In this document: in pieces, positions 19,785 to 30,078 of the stretch
Layout: each line of letters begins with the position of its first letter
Numbering within the stretch: position 1 is the first letter of the stretch
Assembly: GCA_024867545.1 (NCBI GenBank)
Contig: JANFNE010000026.1
Location: forward strand, 1 to 64,000
Source of the DNA: Phytopythium helicoides
Lineage: Eukaryota > Oomycota > Peronosporomycetes > Pythiales > Pythiaceae
Direction of reading: 5' to 3'
DNA length: 64,000 nucleotides
Translations under genes and position numbers: made by a program
The notes under the pieces: model-generated
Databases searched by the model: none
Seen by the model: the letters and a program-made list of their open reading frames with translations, nothing else
Told to the model about the DNA's origin: nothing

Positions 19785-21356
19785 TCATATCGACTCTTGC
19801 GGGCAAGTTACTCTTGACGCGGTTCTAATACGCCGATAAGCTCCGGACTCTATGCGATCGGCATCAGTTCCAGCAATGACTGAAGTCTTCTCAGTGTCGG
19901 AATCCAACTCAACTTTGGTCAACACAGTAAGCGCCGCTGCAAGAAGAACAAAGGTACTCAGGTAGCGGAACGAGAGCTCGCGATTGCCCACGCCCTTGAA
20001 CAGGAACCCCCACGCCAATCCACCGACGTTCCCACCAGCTCCCACGACACCAGACGTAGCGCCAGTGAACGCCGGTAGCACATACGGCACGATGCCGTAC
20101 GTCGTGCCAGTCGATGCCTGCACGAAAAAGCCAAACACGACGAGACACACGACGCTCCAGCCGAGACTCTTGATGATGCTGAAGAGGTAGAGGAAGACTG
20201 CCTGACCCGCGAACGCCACGAACTGTGTGATGAGGCGGCCCTTCATACCGAACCGCTTGTTGGCCACGTCCGACGCGAACCCTCCGGCGGCGCGCGCGAA
20301 GATGCACATGAGTCCGAAGAGCGAGGAGATGAGGCTGGCCTTGGTCTGCGTGAGCAGGCGGCAGTCGTCGGCGTCTCCCGTGCACCCATCCTTGGAGAAG
20401 TCCTCGTAGTAGAACAGGCTCAGCACGTTGTGCACCTGCAACTCGACGCCGAAGGAGCACGCGTACTGGAAGGCGAGGATCCATGTGGCGGGTTTCTTGG
20501 CCACGGCCACCAGCGCCTTCTTCATGTCGACGGACGGCTTCTTCGTGGCGATCGTCAGGCTCCCGCCGTGCTCTGCGGACGCTTCAGTCACGCCACCATC
20601 CATCTTCTTGAGCTGTGCGTAGTTCCCCTGCGGACAGTCGTCCGAGAAGAAGTAGAGCAGCACACCGACAGCCACCATGAACACGGCCGGGAACACGAGC
20701 GTGATGCGCCAACCATAGTCGTCCGACACGGCACCATTGACCGTGACGAGGTCGAAGAGCAGCGGCGTGATGAGGTAGGTGACACCTGCGCCGAGGTTTC
20801 CCCATCCCGCGGCGAGCGCGTTGGCGGTCCCCACGACCTCCCTCGAGAACATGACGGACGTCCAGTAGGCCGTGGCGACGAACGCGCAGCCGACGAGACC
20901 GATGCAGAAGCGCACGATCATGAACCCCGTGTAGCTGGTGGCGAAGGCGGCGGACGCGACGGGGATGGCGCCGACGACGAGTAGCACGGCCTGCACGGTG
21001 CGAGATCCGTAGCGATCGCACATGGGTCCGGCGATGACTCGTCCGGCGATGGTACTGGCCACCGACACGATGTTGGAGTTGGAGACCTGGTCGGCCGTCA
21101 GGTGGAGTTGTTTCTTGATGGTTGGCATGAGCGGCGGGATGGAGAACCATCCGAAGAATGCGATGAAGAAGGAGAGCCAGGCGAAGTGGAAGGCGCGCAT
21201 GTGTGGTCGTTGGACGCTCAGCAGCTTGATCTCGATGGCTCGGTCATCTTGGAGTGGGTCGGTGGCGAGGGCGAATGTGCGGAAGTCATTGCTGGCACTC
21301 AGTCGTGGTGAATTTCGTCGGATCACTTGCTCTTGTTCTTGATCGGTCATTAGCAT
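19785..21356 (-). CDS. NRT2: NRT2 copy E, mosaic: array-identical core with divergent ends
   Basis: A 523-aa NNP transporter starting at the ATG at 21356 (MLMTDQEQ). The frame is open upstream to 21413 without an ATG. Between about 19956 and 21268 (1.3 kb) it is almost base-for-base identical to copies A-C. Outside this tract both ends are unrelated: the N-terminal 35-40 residues and the C-terminal ~55 (TFVLLAAALTVLTKVE onward). All nitrate-binding motifs lie inside the shared tract and are intact. The simplest reading is an older paralogue whose centre was overwritten by gene conversion from the array. Its promoter is distinct, so regulation may differ from A-C. Confidence 0.9.
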   Translation of the reverse strand: MLMTDQEQEQVIRRNSPRLSASNDFRTFALATDPLQDDRAIEIKLLSVQRPHMRAFHFAWLSFFIAFFGWFSIPPLMPTIKKQLHLTADQVSNSNIVSVASTIAGRVIAGPMCDRYGSRTVQAVLLVVGAIPVASAAFATSYTGFMIVRFCIGLVGCAFVATAYWTSVMFSREVVGTANALAAGWGNLGAGVTYLITPLLFDLVTVNGAVSDDYGWRITLVFPAVFMVAVGVLLYFFSDDCPQGNYAQLKKMDGGVTEASAEHGGSLTIATKKPSVDMKKALVAVAKKPATWILAFQYACSFGVELQVHNVLSLFYYEDFSKDGCTGDADDCRLLTQTKASLISSLFGLMCIFARAAGGFASDVANKRFGMKGRLITQFVAFAGQAVFLYLFSIIKSLGWSVVCLVVFGFFVQASTGTTYGIVPYVLPAFTGATSGVVGAGGNVGGLAWGFLFKGVGNRELSFRYLSTFVLLAAALTVLTKVELDSDTEKTSVIAGTDADRIESGAYRRIRTASRVTCPQESI

Positions 21357-21413
21357 TGATCCCTGTGTCCGCTTGTTCAGTATCCGCGTCGGACACAATT
21401 GTGGTCTAGACAC

Positions 21414-21619
21414 ATTTCTGGTTTTGCATAAGTATACAAATTCAAGTCAAAAGGTAAATCGAGTGATCCAGTTCTATCAGCTCCTAAAGGAAACGCACCT
21501 GTTCAATTCGCTCACAGTGTCCTTTCACATTGAAGACGAGACTTTTCCACGCGTTCTGAGCCCTCGCGCGCTTTCCAATTCCCATTTTTGAACGAGCTGC
21601 AGCATCCCCAAGTTTGCTG
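21414..21619. other. Short gap between NRT2 E and the transposase gene
   Basis: About 200 bp, AT-richer than its surroundings. It should hold the E promoter and the left end of the transposon. No terminal inverted repeat shared with the right flank was found by eye. Confidence 0.25.
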
Positions 21620-23407
21620 ATGAGCGAGCCCTCGGAGATGCCTCAAAATGTTGGGGAATTATCGCTTATAGAGCGATATAGAGCTGCGATGGACGCCGTC
21701 AACGAAGGAATGACAATTCGTGAAGCTGCTAACCGCTTTGATGTTGCTCGTGAGTCCCTTCGTCTTCGAATTCGGGGTGTTCTTCCCGTCGCGTGCCGCC
21801 CTGGCCCTCAGCTAGTGTATATCAACGACGGCGCCGACGCCGGGCTCATAGAAGCCATTCAGTATCGCGCTACGCACGGGATGTGAATTGGAACTGCAGA
21901 GTTTCGCGATCTCGTGCGTCAAGCAGCGCTTGCAACCTCGCTTCGTCATGTTCCAGACGACTTTCCTGGACACAAGTGGATTCAACGCTGGGTCGCCAAG
22001 CACAAGGACGTCATCTCCTATCGAAAAGGGCAGATACTCGACGCTAAACGAGCCGAGTGCTCGACCGAGGGTGCGATTCGCTACTACTTTAATAACCTCA
22101 AGACAGCTCTTACATCTCTCAACCTCATTGACAAGCCGAGCCAAGTCTGGAACTGTGATGAAACTGGTGTAAACGCTCAAGGCAAGGGTGGAGAGAGGGT
22201 CCTCTGTCCTAAAGGAATGCGAGCTAACATCCGACGATCTGCGGACCGAGAAAATGTTAGTATCATGGGGTGCATCAACGCTGCTGGTGGATTCGCACCA
22301 CCGATGTACATCTTCGCTGGTGCTCGTCGCAAATTGAATTGGCTAGAAGGCGCTCCTGATGGAGCAACTTGTGCAATTACCGAGTCCTCGAATATCAATG
22401 GCAGCCTATTTTTGACTTGGTTCAAATGGTTCGTGGATCGGCTACCAAGCGAACGCCCTCAGCTGCTGATTTTGGATGGGCACTATGCTCATATCACTGT
22501 TGAGACGGTGAAGTATGGATTGGATAATGGCGTTCACATCTTCGTGCTACCATCGCATACGTCCCATTTCCTTCAGCCACTTGATGTTGCGGTGTATCTG
22601 CCTTTCAAGCGCTTGTACGAGAAGGAAATCAAGAAATTTCCCTTGCATCACGGTGGTGCTTTGCCTGTCAAAGATGACATTGCCTCGATGACCCGTGAAG
22701 CGTTTGAAAAAGCATTTTCCCGAGACAACATCATCCGTGGTTTCGTCATGAGTGGAATTCGCCCTTTGTCACTTGACACAATGCTCAAAAACATGATTGG
22801 AAAGCCTAGTACTGCGAGCGCCAGCCTTGTGCGGCATCACCATGTTCTTGCCCCACTGTTTGATGGCAAACGAGTAAGCAAGAGAGTTCAAGAAGCAATC
22901 AAACAGCGAAGATACAGCGTGGACACTCTAAATGTCGCGCACTTATCGCTCAGCATGCTCGTTGAACCAGAGCAGCGAGCTCGTCCTCATGGTTTCTTCG
23001 TTGACGAAGACGTGTCAGGTGGGAAGTTGCTGAACTATGAAGACATGGTTGCACAGCAGCAGCAGAAGGCAGATGCTCAAGCTGCCAAGGAGGCAGCAAA
23101 AGTCGCTCGTGAAGAAGCACAAGCAGCCAAGAAGGCAGCCAAAGCAGCAAGAGAAGTTGAAGTCGCTGCTCGCAAACGCAAACGCGCCGAGGAAGCCGCT
23201 GAGAAGAAGCGACAGAAGGCGGAGACACAGCGAAATGCATTGGCTCTTCGCGAAGAAAAGAAGGCGGTAGCAGTAGCCCTGCAGGAGCAGAAGAGAGCTG
23301 CGGCTACAGCTCGCCGTGAACAGAAGAAGGTCGTCTCCAAGCGCGTGAAGAAGAAGGCAACGGAAGCTGAGGATGTAGGCGAAGAGCCTCTATCTGTCGT
23401 AGTGTGA
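21620..23407 (+). pseudogene. pogo/Tigger-like DDE transposase gene with one in-frame TGA
   Basis: The ATG at 21620 opens a frame encoding a helix-turn-helix N-terminus (IREAANRFDVARESLR). It stops at TGA 21884-21886, and the same frame then continues (IGTAEFRDLVRQ) to 23407, about 595 codons in all. The second part has the DDE_1 catalytic core of the pogo/Jerky group: WNCDETGV (first D), LILDGHYAH (second D) and SHTSHFLQPLDVAVY (third acidic residue). A Lys/Ala/Glu-rich coiled tail closes it. This would be a cut-and-paste transposase of the Tc1/mariner superfamily. Apart from the single nonsense codon the gene looks intact, so inactivation seems recent. It sits between NRT2 E and F and splits the nitrate cluster. 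Confidence 0.85.
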
Positions 23408-24277
23408 TGCACTTAGCTCTAGTATTGTATAGTCAATCCAAGTGAGAAATGTTGTGACCAAAGATTTGTCCACCTCAAAAATCTGCGACTTGGGCAAGCA
23501 TAAAAATTGTATTGCCGCACTAGTTGACCAGAAATATGTCTGGCCCGGATAGTGTGGAAAGCAGTAAACTGGCGGTTGCTGCGTCGTGCCACCAAGCAAA
23601 GCATTCCGATGATCAATCACATGTCCAGCTCGTTGTCGTTGATCGCATGCAGGCGACGGAGCACCACACATTAGCTCTGGCGATGCGGAGGAGGTGTAGC
23701 AATGGGTAGCCACCTTCTTTCTGAGCGAGCCAGCATATCGATTTGGTCGATGGGCTCATCACCGAGTTCAGCGCGACGCACGGTTCACCCCAAATCGCTC
23801 CTCCTACAGAGACCTCCATACGCATCCCGGTGGGTCTCATTGCCTTGGTGCATCGCCAAGGCGAGCCAGAGACGTCCAGCGCACGCCGATGGCGCCACAG
23901 TTACTTGCTCTTCCTTGCCTGTCCTCTATTGCGCCACTTGGCAACATAGCAGTCGCGTCGAGTGACACTCGAAGCAGCTTTTCGATCGCAAGCTATCGCG
24001 GTGTTGTCATCCCCCTTTCCGCATTGCTGCTCAACTTCACTGATCACTTGCTCTCACCGAGGTCATTTAGGACCAGAGTTATGAGGCACTAGGATTACTG
24101 CAGTGCTCGAGAGGGGCGAGGGCAGTCACTCGAACCCACCGTGCGCTGTCGCTTTCGGCGGAACACGCACTTCATTCTTGGCAACGCTAACTCACGCCAG
24201 CTACAGCTGCCATGTCCTTGTCATTTCCAAATCGACGCGGTGCCAGCCACTCCGGCGGGAACACGGACTAACTCGCC
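23408..24277. other. Intergenic region between transposase and NRT2 F
   Basis: 870 bp. The left part is probably the 3' end of the transposon. An imperfect Inr-like sequence, TCATTTCCAAAT, lies at about 24221-24233, 45-57 bp before the NRT2 F start. No other gene was recognised. Confidence 0.3.
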
Positions 24278-25948
24278 ATGAGTGCGGAGAACCGGCGAGT
24301 GCATCTCTACATTGACCCAAACTCGGCTCTGACGCCTTCGTCCTCGAGCTCGTCGCTTGCGTTCCACCATGCGCCTACAACAGCAACGGCAACATCGTCC
24401 AAGCTACCAGAGCACAAGCCATCACCAAAAGTGCAAAATGACGGAGTAATGGACGGTCGGGGGTCTGGCAGCACCTTCTTCTACCCTGTGCTTGGGAGCG
24501 GACGTCTTCATGTGAGCCGCCTATCGTTCGAGATTGCAACAGACCCACTCCAGCAAGACAAGGCGACCGAAATCCGGCTACTGAGCTTTCAGCGACCTCA
24601 CATGCGAGCCTTCCATTTCGCTTGGATGTCTTTCTTCATTGCTTTCTTCGGCTGGTTCTCCATACCACCTCTGCTACCCACGATGAAGAAGGAGCTCAAG
24701 CTGACTGATGATCAGATCGCCAACACCAATATCGTCTCTCTTGCAAGTACCATCGTCGGCCGGTTGATTGTCGGACCACTTTGTGATCGATACGGAGCTC
24801 GCACAGTTCAGTCGGTGCTTCTAGTGCTTGGCGCTCTTCCAGTCGCTGCAGCATCAGTTGTGACGGACTACTCCGGATTGATGTTCGTGCGCTGGTTCAT
24901 CGGTTTGGTCGGCTGTACCTTCGTTGCCACTGCATACTGGACGTCAACCATGTTTTCGAACGAAGTTGTGGGTAGTGCGAACGCCATCGCTGCTGGTTGG
25001 GGTAACCTCGGCGCCGGAGTGACGTACTTGATCACACCGCTGATCTTCGACTTGATCACCATCAACGGAACGGTGTCAGACAACTACGGTTGGCGGCTCG
25101 CGCTTTTGTTTCCCGCCATCATGATGATCATCGTCGGAGTGTGTACCTTTTTCTTCTCGGATGACTGTCCCCAAGGTAATTACGCAGAGATGAAGAGGAA
25201 TCACGAGATGGCTTCGCGGCCGAAAGGCGACCTTGTGCGAGCTTTCATCGCCGTCGCAAAGCTTCCAGTGACTTGGATTTTGGCTTTCCAGTACGCGTGC
25301 TCGTTTGGCGTTGAGATCCAGGTGCACAATGTTCTCAGTCTCTACTACTACGAGGATTTCAAGATCGATGGGTGTGACCCAGAGTCGACGACGGACACGG
25401 ATGGTTGCAGACTGTTATCGCAGACCAAGGCGAGCCTCATCTCGTCTTGCTTTGGGCTCATGTGCATCTTTGCTCGAGCCATCGGAGGGTACTTCTCAGA
25501 CGTTGCAAACCGCCACTACGACATGAAGGGCCGCATTATCGTTCAGCTTGGCCTGTTTGCGGGACAGGCGATCTTCCTGTTTCTCTACAGCCAAATCCGA
25601 GTGCTTGGCTTGAGCATCCCATGCCTCGTGACGTTCGGCTTCTTTGCCCAAGCATGCACTGGCAGTTCATACGGCATTGTACCGTACGTATCGCCACAGT
25701 TCACCGGTGTCACATCGGGCATCGTCGGCGCTGGAGGCAACATGGGCGGGCTCGCGTGGGGCTTTCTGTTCAAGGGCGTTGGTAGCCGAGCACTGTCATT
25801 TCAGTACCTGAGCTTCTTTGTCGCGGCCGCCGCCTTCATGTCGATTGGAATACAAGTCGAAGGTCAGCGCTCGCTCTTCGGAAGGAACAACGCGATTCAC
25901 ACTCGTGGGAACCGATTTCACAACAGCGGCGGTTCATCATGGCTGTGA
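24278..25948 (+). CDS. NRT2: NRT2-type nitrate/nitrite transporter F
   Basis: A 556-aa NNP-family transporter on the opposite strand to copies A-E and in the same direction as nitrate reductase. A Ser/Thr-rich N-terminal tail (about 85 residues) precedes the core (ATDPLQQDKATEIRLL). Both nitrate-binding arginines are kept (IVGRLIVGPLCDRYG and CIFARAIGG), as are GWGNLG and GAGGNMGG. It is clearly diverged from A-C at the DNA level and outside the homogenised group, so it may represent the original cluster partner of NR and NiR. It probably imports nitrate or nitrite at the plasma membrane. Confidence 0.93.
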   Translation: MSAENRRVHLYIDPNSALTPSSSSSSLAFHHAPTTATATSSKLPEHKPSPKVQNDGVMDGRGSGSTFFYPVLGSGRLHVSRLSFEIATDPLQQDKATEIRLLSFQRPHMRAFHFAWMSFFIAFFGWFSIPPLLPTMKKELKLTDDQIANTNIVSLASTIVGRLIVGPLCDRYGARTVQSVLLVLGALPVAAASVVTDYSGLMFVRWFIGLVGCTFVATAYWTSTMFSNEVVGSANAIAAGWGNLGAGVTYLITPLIFDLITINGTVSDNYGWRLALLFPAIMMIIVGVCTFFFSDDCPQGNYAEMKRNHEMASRPKGDLVRAFIAVAKLPVTWILAFQYACSFGVEIQVHNVLSLYYYEDFKIDGCDPESTTDTDGCRLLSQTKASLISSCFGLMCIFARAIGGYFSDVANRHYDMKGRIIVQLGLFAGQAIFLFLYSQIRVLGLSIPCLVTFGFFAQACTGSSYGIVPYVSPQFTGVTSGIVGAGGNMGGLAWGFLFKGVGSRALSFQYLSFFVAAAAFMSIGIQVEGQRSLFGRNNAIHTRGNRFHNSGGSSWL

Positions 25949-26706
25949 GATGGATTGTATTTGTATCATGGAGAAGAGCAACGAAAGCCAATACTGTAGT
26001 GCGTATGGAGCAGGGTATGAAGCATCAGGAGCTAGGTCAAAGAGGGTAAATTTAGCCTTCTGCTCGTGGATCAAACATGAATCTGGTCCATCTGAATCTT
26101 TGCCTCCTTCGAGAACTCCAAAGATGATCCGGACTTGTCCGGCGTGCCATGAATGGCGAAACCCTGCTTGAAGCCGCAAACGATGACTCGCAAAGCGTCA
26201 GAAGTCTTCCGAGCAATCGGATTCGTTACCGAGCTTTCCAGACGAGAGGAGACCTCTCGACGTAAAAGTTGAGGAGAGCAACGCTACAGTACCTGAGCGA
26301 TTCCCGTCGGTGCAAGACGAAAGGGAACAGGCGATGCTAATGACTCGCAGTGCGTGGCGCTGAAGCGGCACCGTTGATTGGAACGCGGCAGCAGTGACGC
26401 GTCCACCTCGCGTCTTCTTTGCACACGGCGCCCCATCTCCGTGCGATTGGCAGCGTTATCCGGAATTCCAAGCGCGGCTTTCTGCCCGAAGGGTGCAACA
26501 GCCGTGGATTCCTGCAGCAGCTGCCTGCTTGGAGCATGAGTCATCGCAAAATCACTGAAGCATAGCATGAATGGTGTTGCTCGTGCGACAGCCTTGGACC
26601 GTTAAAAACGCAGGCGAGAGCAGCAGTGCAGTGCAAGGGACTCTAGCACCATCTTTACTGCCAATCTCCGATTTGCCTGCTCGCTGTCATTTGAGAGCTT
26701 GACGAC
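25949..26706 (+). promoter_or_regulatory. NRT2 F to nitrate reductase intergenic region with GATTGG elements
   Basis: 758 bp with no supported gene. It has two forward GATTGG cores: 26376-26385 (GATTGGAACG, about -331 from the NR start) and 26445-26450. The 10-mer GATTGGAACG recurs upstream of nitrite reductase. A role in coordinated nitrate control is inferred. Confidence 0.4.
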
Positions 26707-29301
26707 ATGGCAACGCCCGAGCTACTGCAGTCGACGGGCAAGCCTTTGGGCATCGATGAACGAGATATTGGCACGCCAGATGACTGGGTGCCTCGCCACC
26801 CGGAGTTGGTACGGCTCACAGGAAGGCATCCGTTCAACTGCGAGCCCCCGCTCAAGTACACAAAGTCCTTCCTGACACCCAACGAGCTCCACTACGTCCG
26901 AAGTCATGGTGCAGTGCCCAAGCTGGGATGGGACAACCACCGTTTTGTCGTCGATGGCCTCGTGGATCAAGCGACAAGCTTCACCATGGACAGCTTTGTC
27001 GAGACCTTCCGTGACGACATGGTCACGCTACCAGTGCTACTCGTGTGTGCTGGTAATCGCCGAAAGGAGCAAAATATGATCAAGAAGACCATCGGCTTCA
27101 GTTGGGGAGCTTCCGGATGCTCCACCGCCGAATGGACAGGAGTACCGCTCCATGTTGTGCTAGAACATTGCGGCGTCAACCGCTCCATGGCCAAGTGGGT
27201 GTGGTTTGAAGGCGCGGAACCCCTGCCCAAGGCGCCGTATGGAACGTGCATCCCGGCCCGCACGGCTCTCGACCCCACTTGCGACGTGTTGATTGCTGTC
27301 AGGATGAACGGTGAACTGCTTCCGCCGGACCATGGATTCCCAATCCGCATGATCGTTCCTGGGCATATCGGTGGACGTATGGTCAAGTGGCTCGCTCGTA
27401 TTCACGTCAGTGAGTATGAGTCGACCAATCCGCACCATATCCATGACAACCGCGTACTTCCGTCGCATGTGGACGCCGAGACGGCCACAGCAGAAAACTG
27501 GTGGGAGATTCCGGACTACGCTATCCAAGAGCTCAATGTCAACTCTACCATCTTCACTCCGGCCCACGAAGAGCAAATGACTCTGCCTGAGAACTTGGAG
27601 GACGAAGCCAATAAGTCTACGATCCAAATCAGCGGATACGCCTACACAGGCGGAGGACGGAAGATTATCCGCGCCGAAGTCACTCTAGATGACGGTGCAA
27701 CGTGGAAACTGTGTCCGATCCAGCGCTCCGAGCAGCCCCGACCATCGGGCAAGTATTGGTGCTGGGTCCACTACTTAATCGAGCTACCTTTAATGGAAGT
27801 CGCAGAAGCCCGCGAGATCTGTGTGCGTGCGTGGGACAGCTCCATGAACACCCAGCCGGAGTTTCCGACGTGGAATGTCATGGGCATGATGAACAATCCG
27901 TGGTTTCGCGTGCGTATCCACCGAGGGCTGAATGGCAATGAGAACTCGCTTGTATTTGAGCATCCGACGAGTCAAGGAGGTCTGAAGGGCGGGTGGATGA
28001 CTCCTGAGCGAATTATCTCGCAAAATTTTGGAGCGGGAAGCTCGTGGAGCCGAAAAGCACCGAAAGAGGTCCAACCTGCTGCTGCTGAGACAGGGAAAAC
28101 TGCACCTACCTCGTCTGTGTCATCCTCGAAGTACGACCACCTCCCATGGTTCACCCCTGAAGAAGTGGCAACCCACGCGAGCAAAGAGGACTGTTGGTTC
28201 ATCTGCCGTGGACTCGTCTACGACGCGACTCCTTTCCTCGACAAGCATCCTGGAGGAGCCACGAGCATTTTGCTCTGTGCTGGAACGGATTGCACAGATG
28301 AATTTGAATCCATTCATTCCACGAAGGCATGGGCAATGCTGGAGGAGTATGTGGTTGGGAGATGCACGACATCGACCGACGGTACGTCAACAGCAACCAA
28401 CTCCGAGGTAGCAAGTGAGACTTCGTCGACGGTCGATGAAGCCGAAGCTGATTCCGATCCTGTCGCGCTCAAGGGTGCGCAGAAAGTCCCGCTCGTGCTG
28501 ATCGAGAAGCGCATCGTAAGCCACGACTCTCGAATCTTCCGGTTTGCTCTGCCAGCAAAGAATATGCGCTTGGGGCTCCCTGTAGGAAATCATGTGCTCT
28601 TGTACGCCAAGATCAAGGGGAAAACCGTTGTCCGCGCGTATACGCCCATTTCCTCCGAAAGTGATGCAGATCGTGGGTTCGTTTCTTTCCTGATCAAGGT
28701 GTACTTCGCCGGCCAAAACCCGGCACATCCCGAAGGTGGTTTGTTCTCGCAATTCCTTGACGACTTGCATCTCGGGTCTAGCATTGAGGTCAAGGGACCA
28801 CTGGGCCATTTCACTTACTACGCGAACGGCAATTTTTCTCTCGACGAAAGCCATCTCCACGCTACAAGGTTTGGATTTATCGCTGGTGGTACGGGCATCA
28901 CACCAGTTTTCCAGACGATGCGAGCCATTCTGGAAGACCCTGAAGATGAAACTCGAGTCAATCTGATCTACTGTGTGCGCGAAGACCGAGACCTACTACT
29001 TCATGAAGAACTCGAGCGCCTTCGACAGCTCAAGCCAAAGAGCTGCCGCTTCTACTTTTTGATTGCAGCAGGCTGCAACCTTGAAAAGCAGCGCTCCGAT
29101 AGTGAGAATGAAGGTGATAGTTTCTTCGACTCGATCAAGTACGGCAGCGGGCGAATCTCCCAGGACTTGATCGAAGAAGTTATTGGATCGGATGCTTCTC
29201 ACATTGCGCTTTGCGGTCCCCCGGGCATGATCGAGTTCGCCTGTCTGCCAGCGCTGAAGGCCATCGGTTACGACATCGATCAGCAGATTACTGTGCTTTG
29301 A
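26707..29301 (+). CDS. NR: Assimilatory nitrate reductase (Mo-cofactor / cytochrome b5 / FAD-NAD(P)H)
   Basis: A single-exon 864-aa enzyme that reduces nitrate to nitrite in the cytosol using NAD(P)H. Domains in order: molybdopterin domain (about 50-290) with the Mo-ligand cysteine C114 in VCAGNRR and SWGASGCSTAEWTG; Mo-cofactor dimerisation domain (about 310-440); cytochrome b5 (about 475-555) with haem histidines H514 (HPGG) and H537 (FESIH); FAD domain (about 595-720) with R643-AYTP; NAD(P)H domain with GGTGITP and CGPPGM near the C-terminus. All electron-transfer motifs are present and length is normal for eukaryotic NR. It lies downstream of NRT2 F and 777 bp upstream of nitrite reductase on the same strand, the usual oomycete cluster order. 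Confidence 0.97.
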   Translation: MATPELLQSTGKPLGIDERDIGTPDDWVPRHPELVRLTGRHPFNCEPPLKYTKSFLTPNELHYVRSHGAVPKLGWDNHRFVVDGLVDQATSFTMDSFVETFRDDMVTLPVLLVCAGNRRKEQNMIKKTIGFSWGASGCSTAEWTGVPLHVVLEHCGVNRSMAKWVWFEGAEPLPKAPYGTCIPARTALDPTCDVLIAVRMNGELLPPDHGFPIRMIVPGHIGGRMVKWLARIHVSEYESTNPHHIHDNRVLPSHVDAETATAENWWEIPDYAIQELNVNSTIFTPAHEEQMTLPENLEDEANKSTIQISGYAYTGGGRKIIRAEVTLDDGATWKLCPIQRSEQPRPSGKYWCWVHYLIELPLMEVAEAREICVRAWDSSMNTQPEFPTWNVMGMMNNPWFRVRIHRGLNGNENSLVFEHPTSQGGLKGGWMTPERIISQNFGAGSSWSRKAPKEVQPAAAETGKTAPTSSVSSSKYDHLPWFTPEEVATHASKEDCWFICRGLVYDATPFLDKHPGGATSILLCAGTDCTDEFESIHSTKAWAMLEEYVVGRCTTSTDGTSTATNSEVASETSSTVDEAEADSDPVALKGAQKVPLVLIEKRIVSHDSRIFRFALPAKNMRLGLPVGNHVLLYAKIKGKTVVRAYTPISSESDADRGFVSFLIKVYFAGQNPAHPEGGLFSQFLDDLHLGSSIEVKGPLGHFTYYANGNFSLDESHLHATRFGFIAGGTGITPVFQTMRAILEDPEDETRVNLIYCVREDRDLLLHEELERLRQLKPKSCRFYFLIAAGCNLEKQRSDSENEGDSFFDSIKYGSGRISQDLIEEVIGSDASHIALCGPPGMIEFACLPALKAIGYDIDQQITVL

Positions 29302-30078
29302 GTAGGTCACTTTCCCTTACAAGCTTGCGTTGCGTATTCGTTACTTATCAAAAATCCTAATCGTGAAGTGGTTTCGCTCCAAACGATCGCCAAGAATGAC
29401 ATGGAACCGCTTGCCCCTTCCGTTCCACGGTACTGTGCATCTTTCGAGTGATCGATCCGCCAATCGGACCTCGCTGATGTTGTCGCGTATGCGATGATGT
29501 CTATAACTGCCTGCCGAATGGGAGATATCCTAATTCCGGCGGTAGCGAATGCAAACCACCCGAGCGTCATCCGATTCGAAAGTGGCCAGAGCTTTCTTCA
29601 ACGGTCCGGAGACTCTCCTCTTTAGGCACCGCTCCTACGCGCTCGTTAGATGCTCGCCGCCCAAAGTTGTGGTTGGAGCAGGAATTCCGGGTGACTCAGC
29701 GCTGGATTGGAACGACCCATCTATGTCGATCGCCTACGTCATTGCGCATCTCCCGTGCGACCAAGTCACTCATCGAGCTGTTTCATTCCTGAAGCGCTGC
29801 CTCGATTGGCTGAAGGGTGCGCGTCACTGTCACCGACGGGGTCTCATTGGAGAGGAGCCCCTTCTTCCTGCGCCTGCTCCTTCAACAGGATGCGGTGGCT
29901 CCACTGACTCGACCGTACTGTATGCGAGAGCACCAGCATCGAGTCCATCGTAGCGCGGTTGGGGGCCACGGCCAGGTCGGGTGGTCTGCGTGTCCAGGCT
30001 TCATTTCCGGATTGGACTTGGTCCACACTCCACCCACCAGTCTTCGTTCAAGCTTCGCGTCGACCTTCACGACCAAGG
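29302..30078 (+). promoter_or_regulatory. NR to NiR intergenic region with GATTGG elements
   Basis: 777 bp without a supported gene. Forward GATTGG cores occur at 29705-29714 (GATTGGAACG, about -374 from the NiR ATG) and 29804-29809; a third GATTGG lies near 30014. The nitrite reductase frame is open back to 29959, but without an ATG before 30079. Confidence 0.4.
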
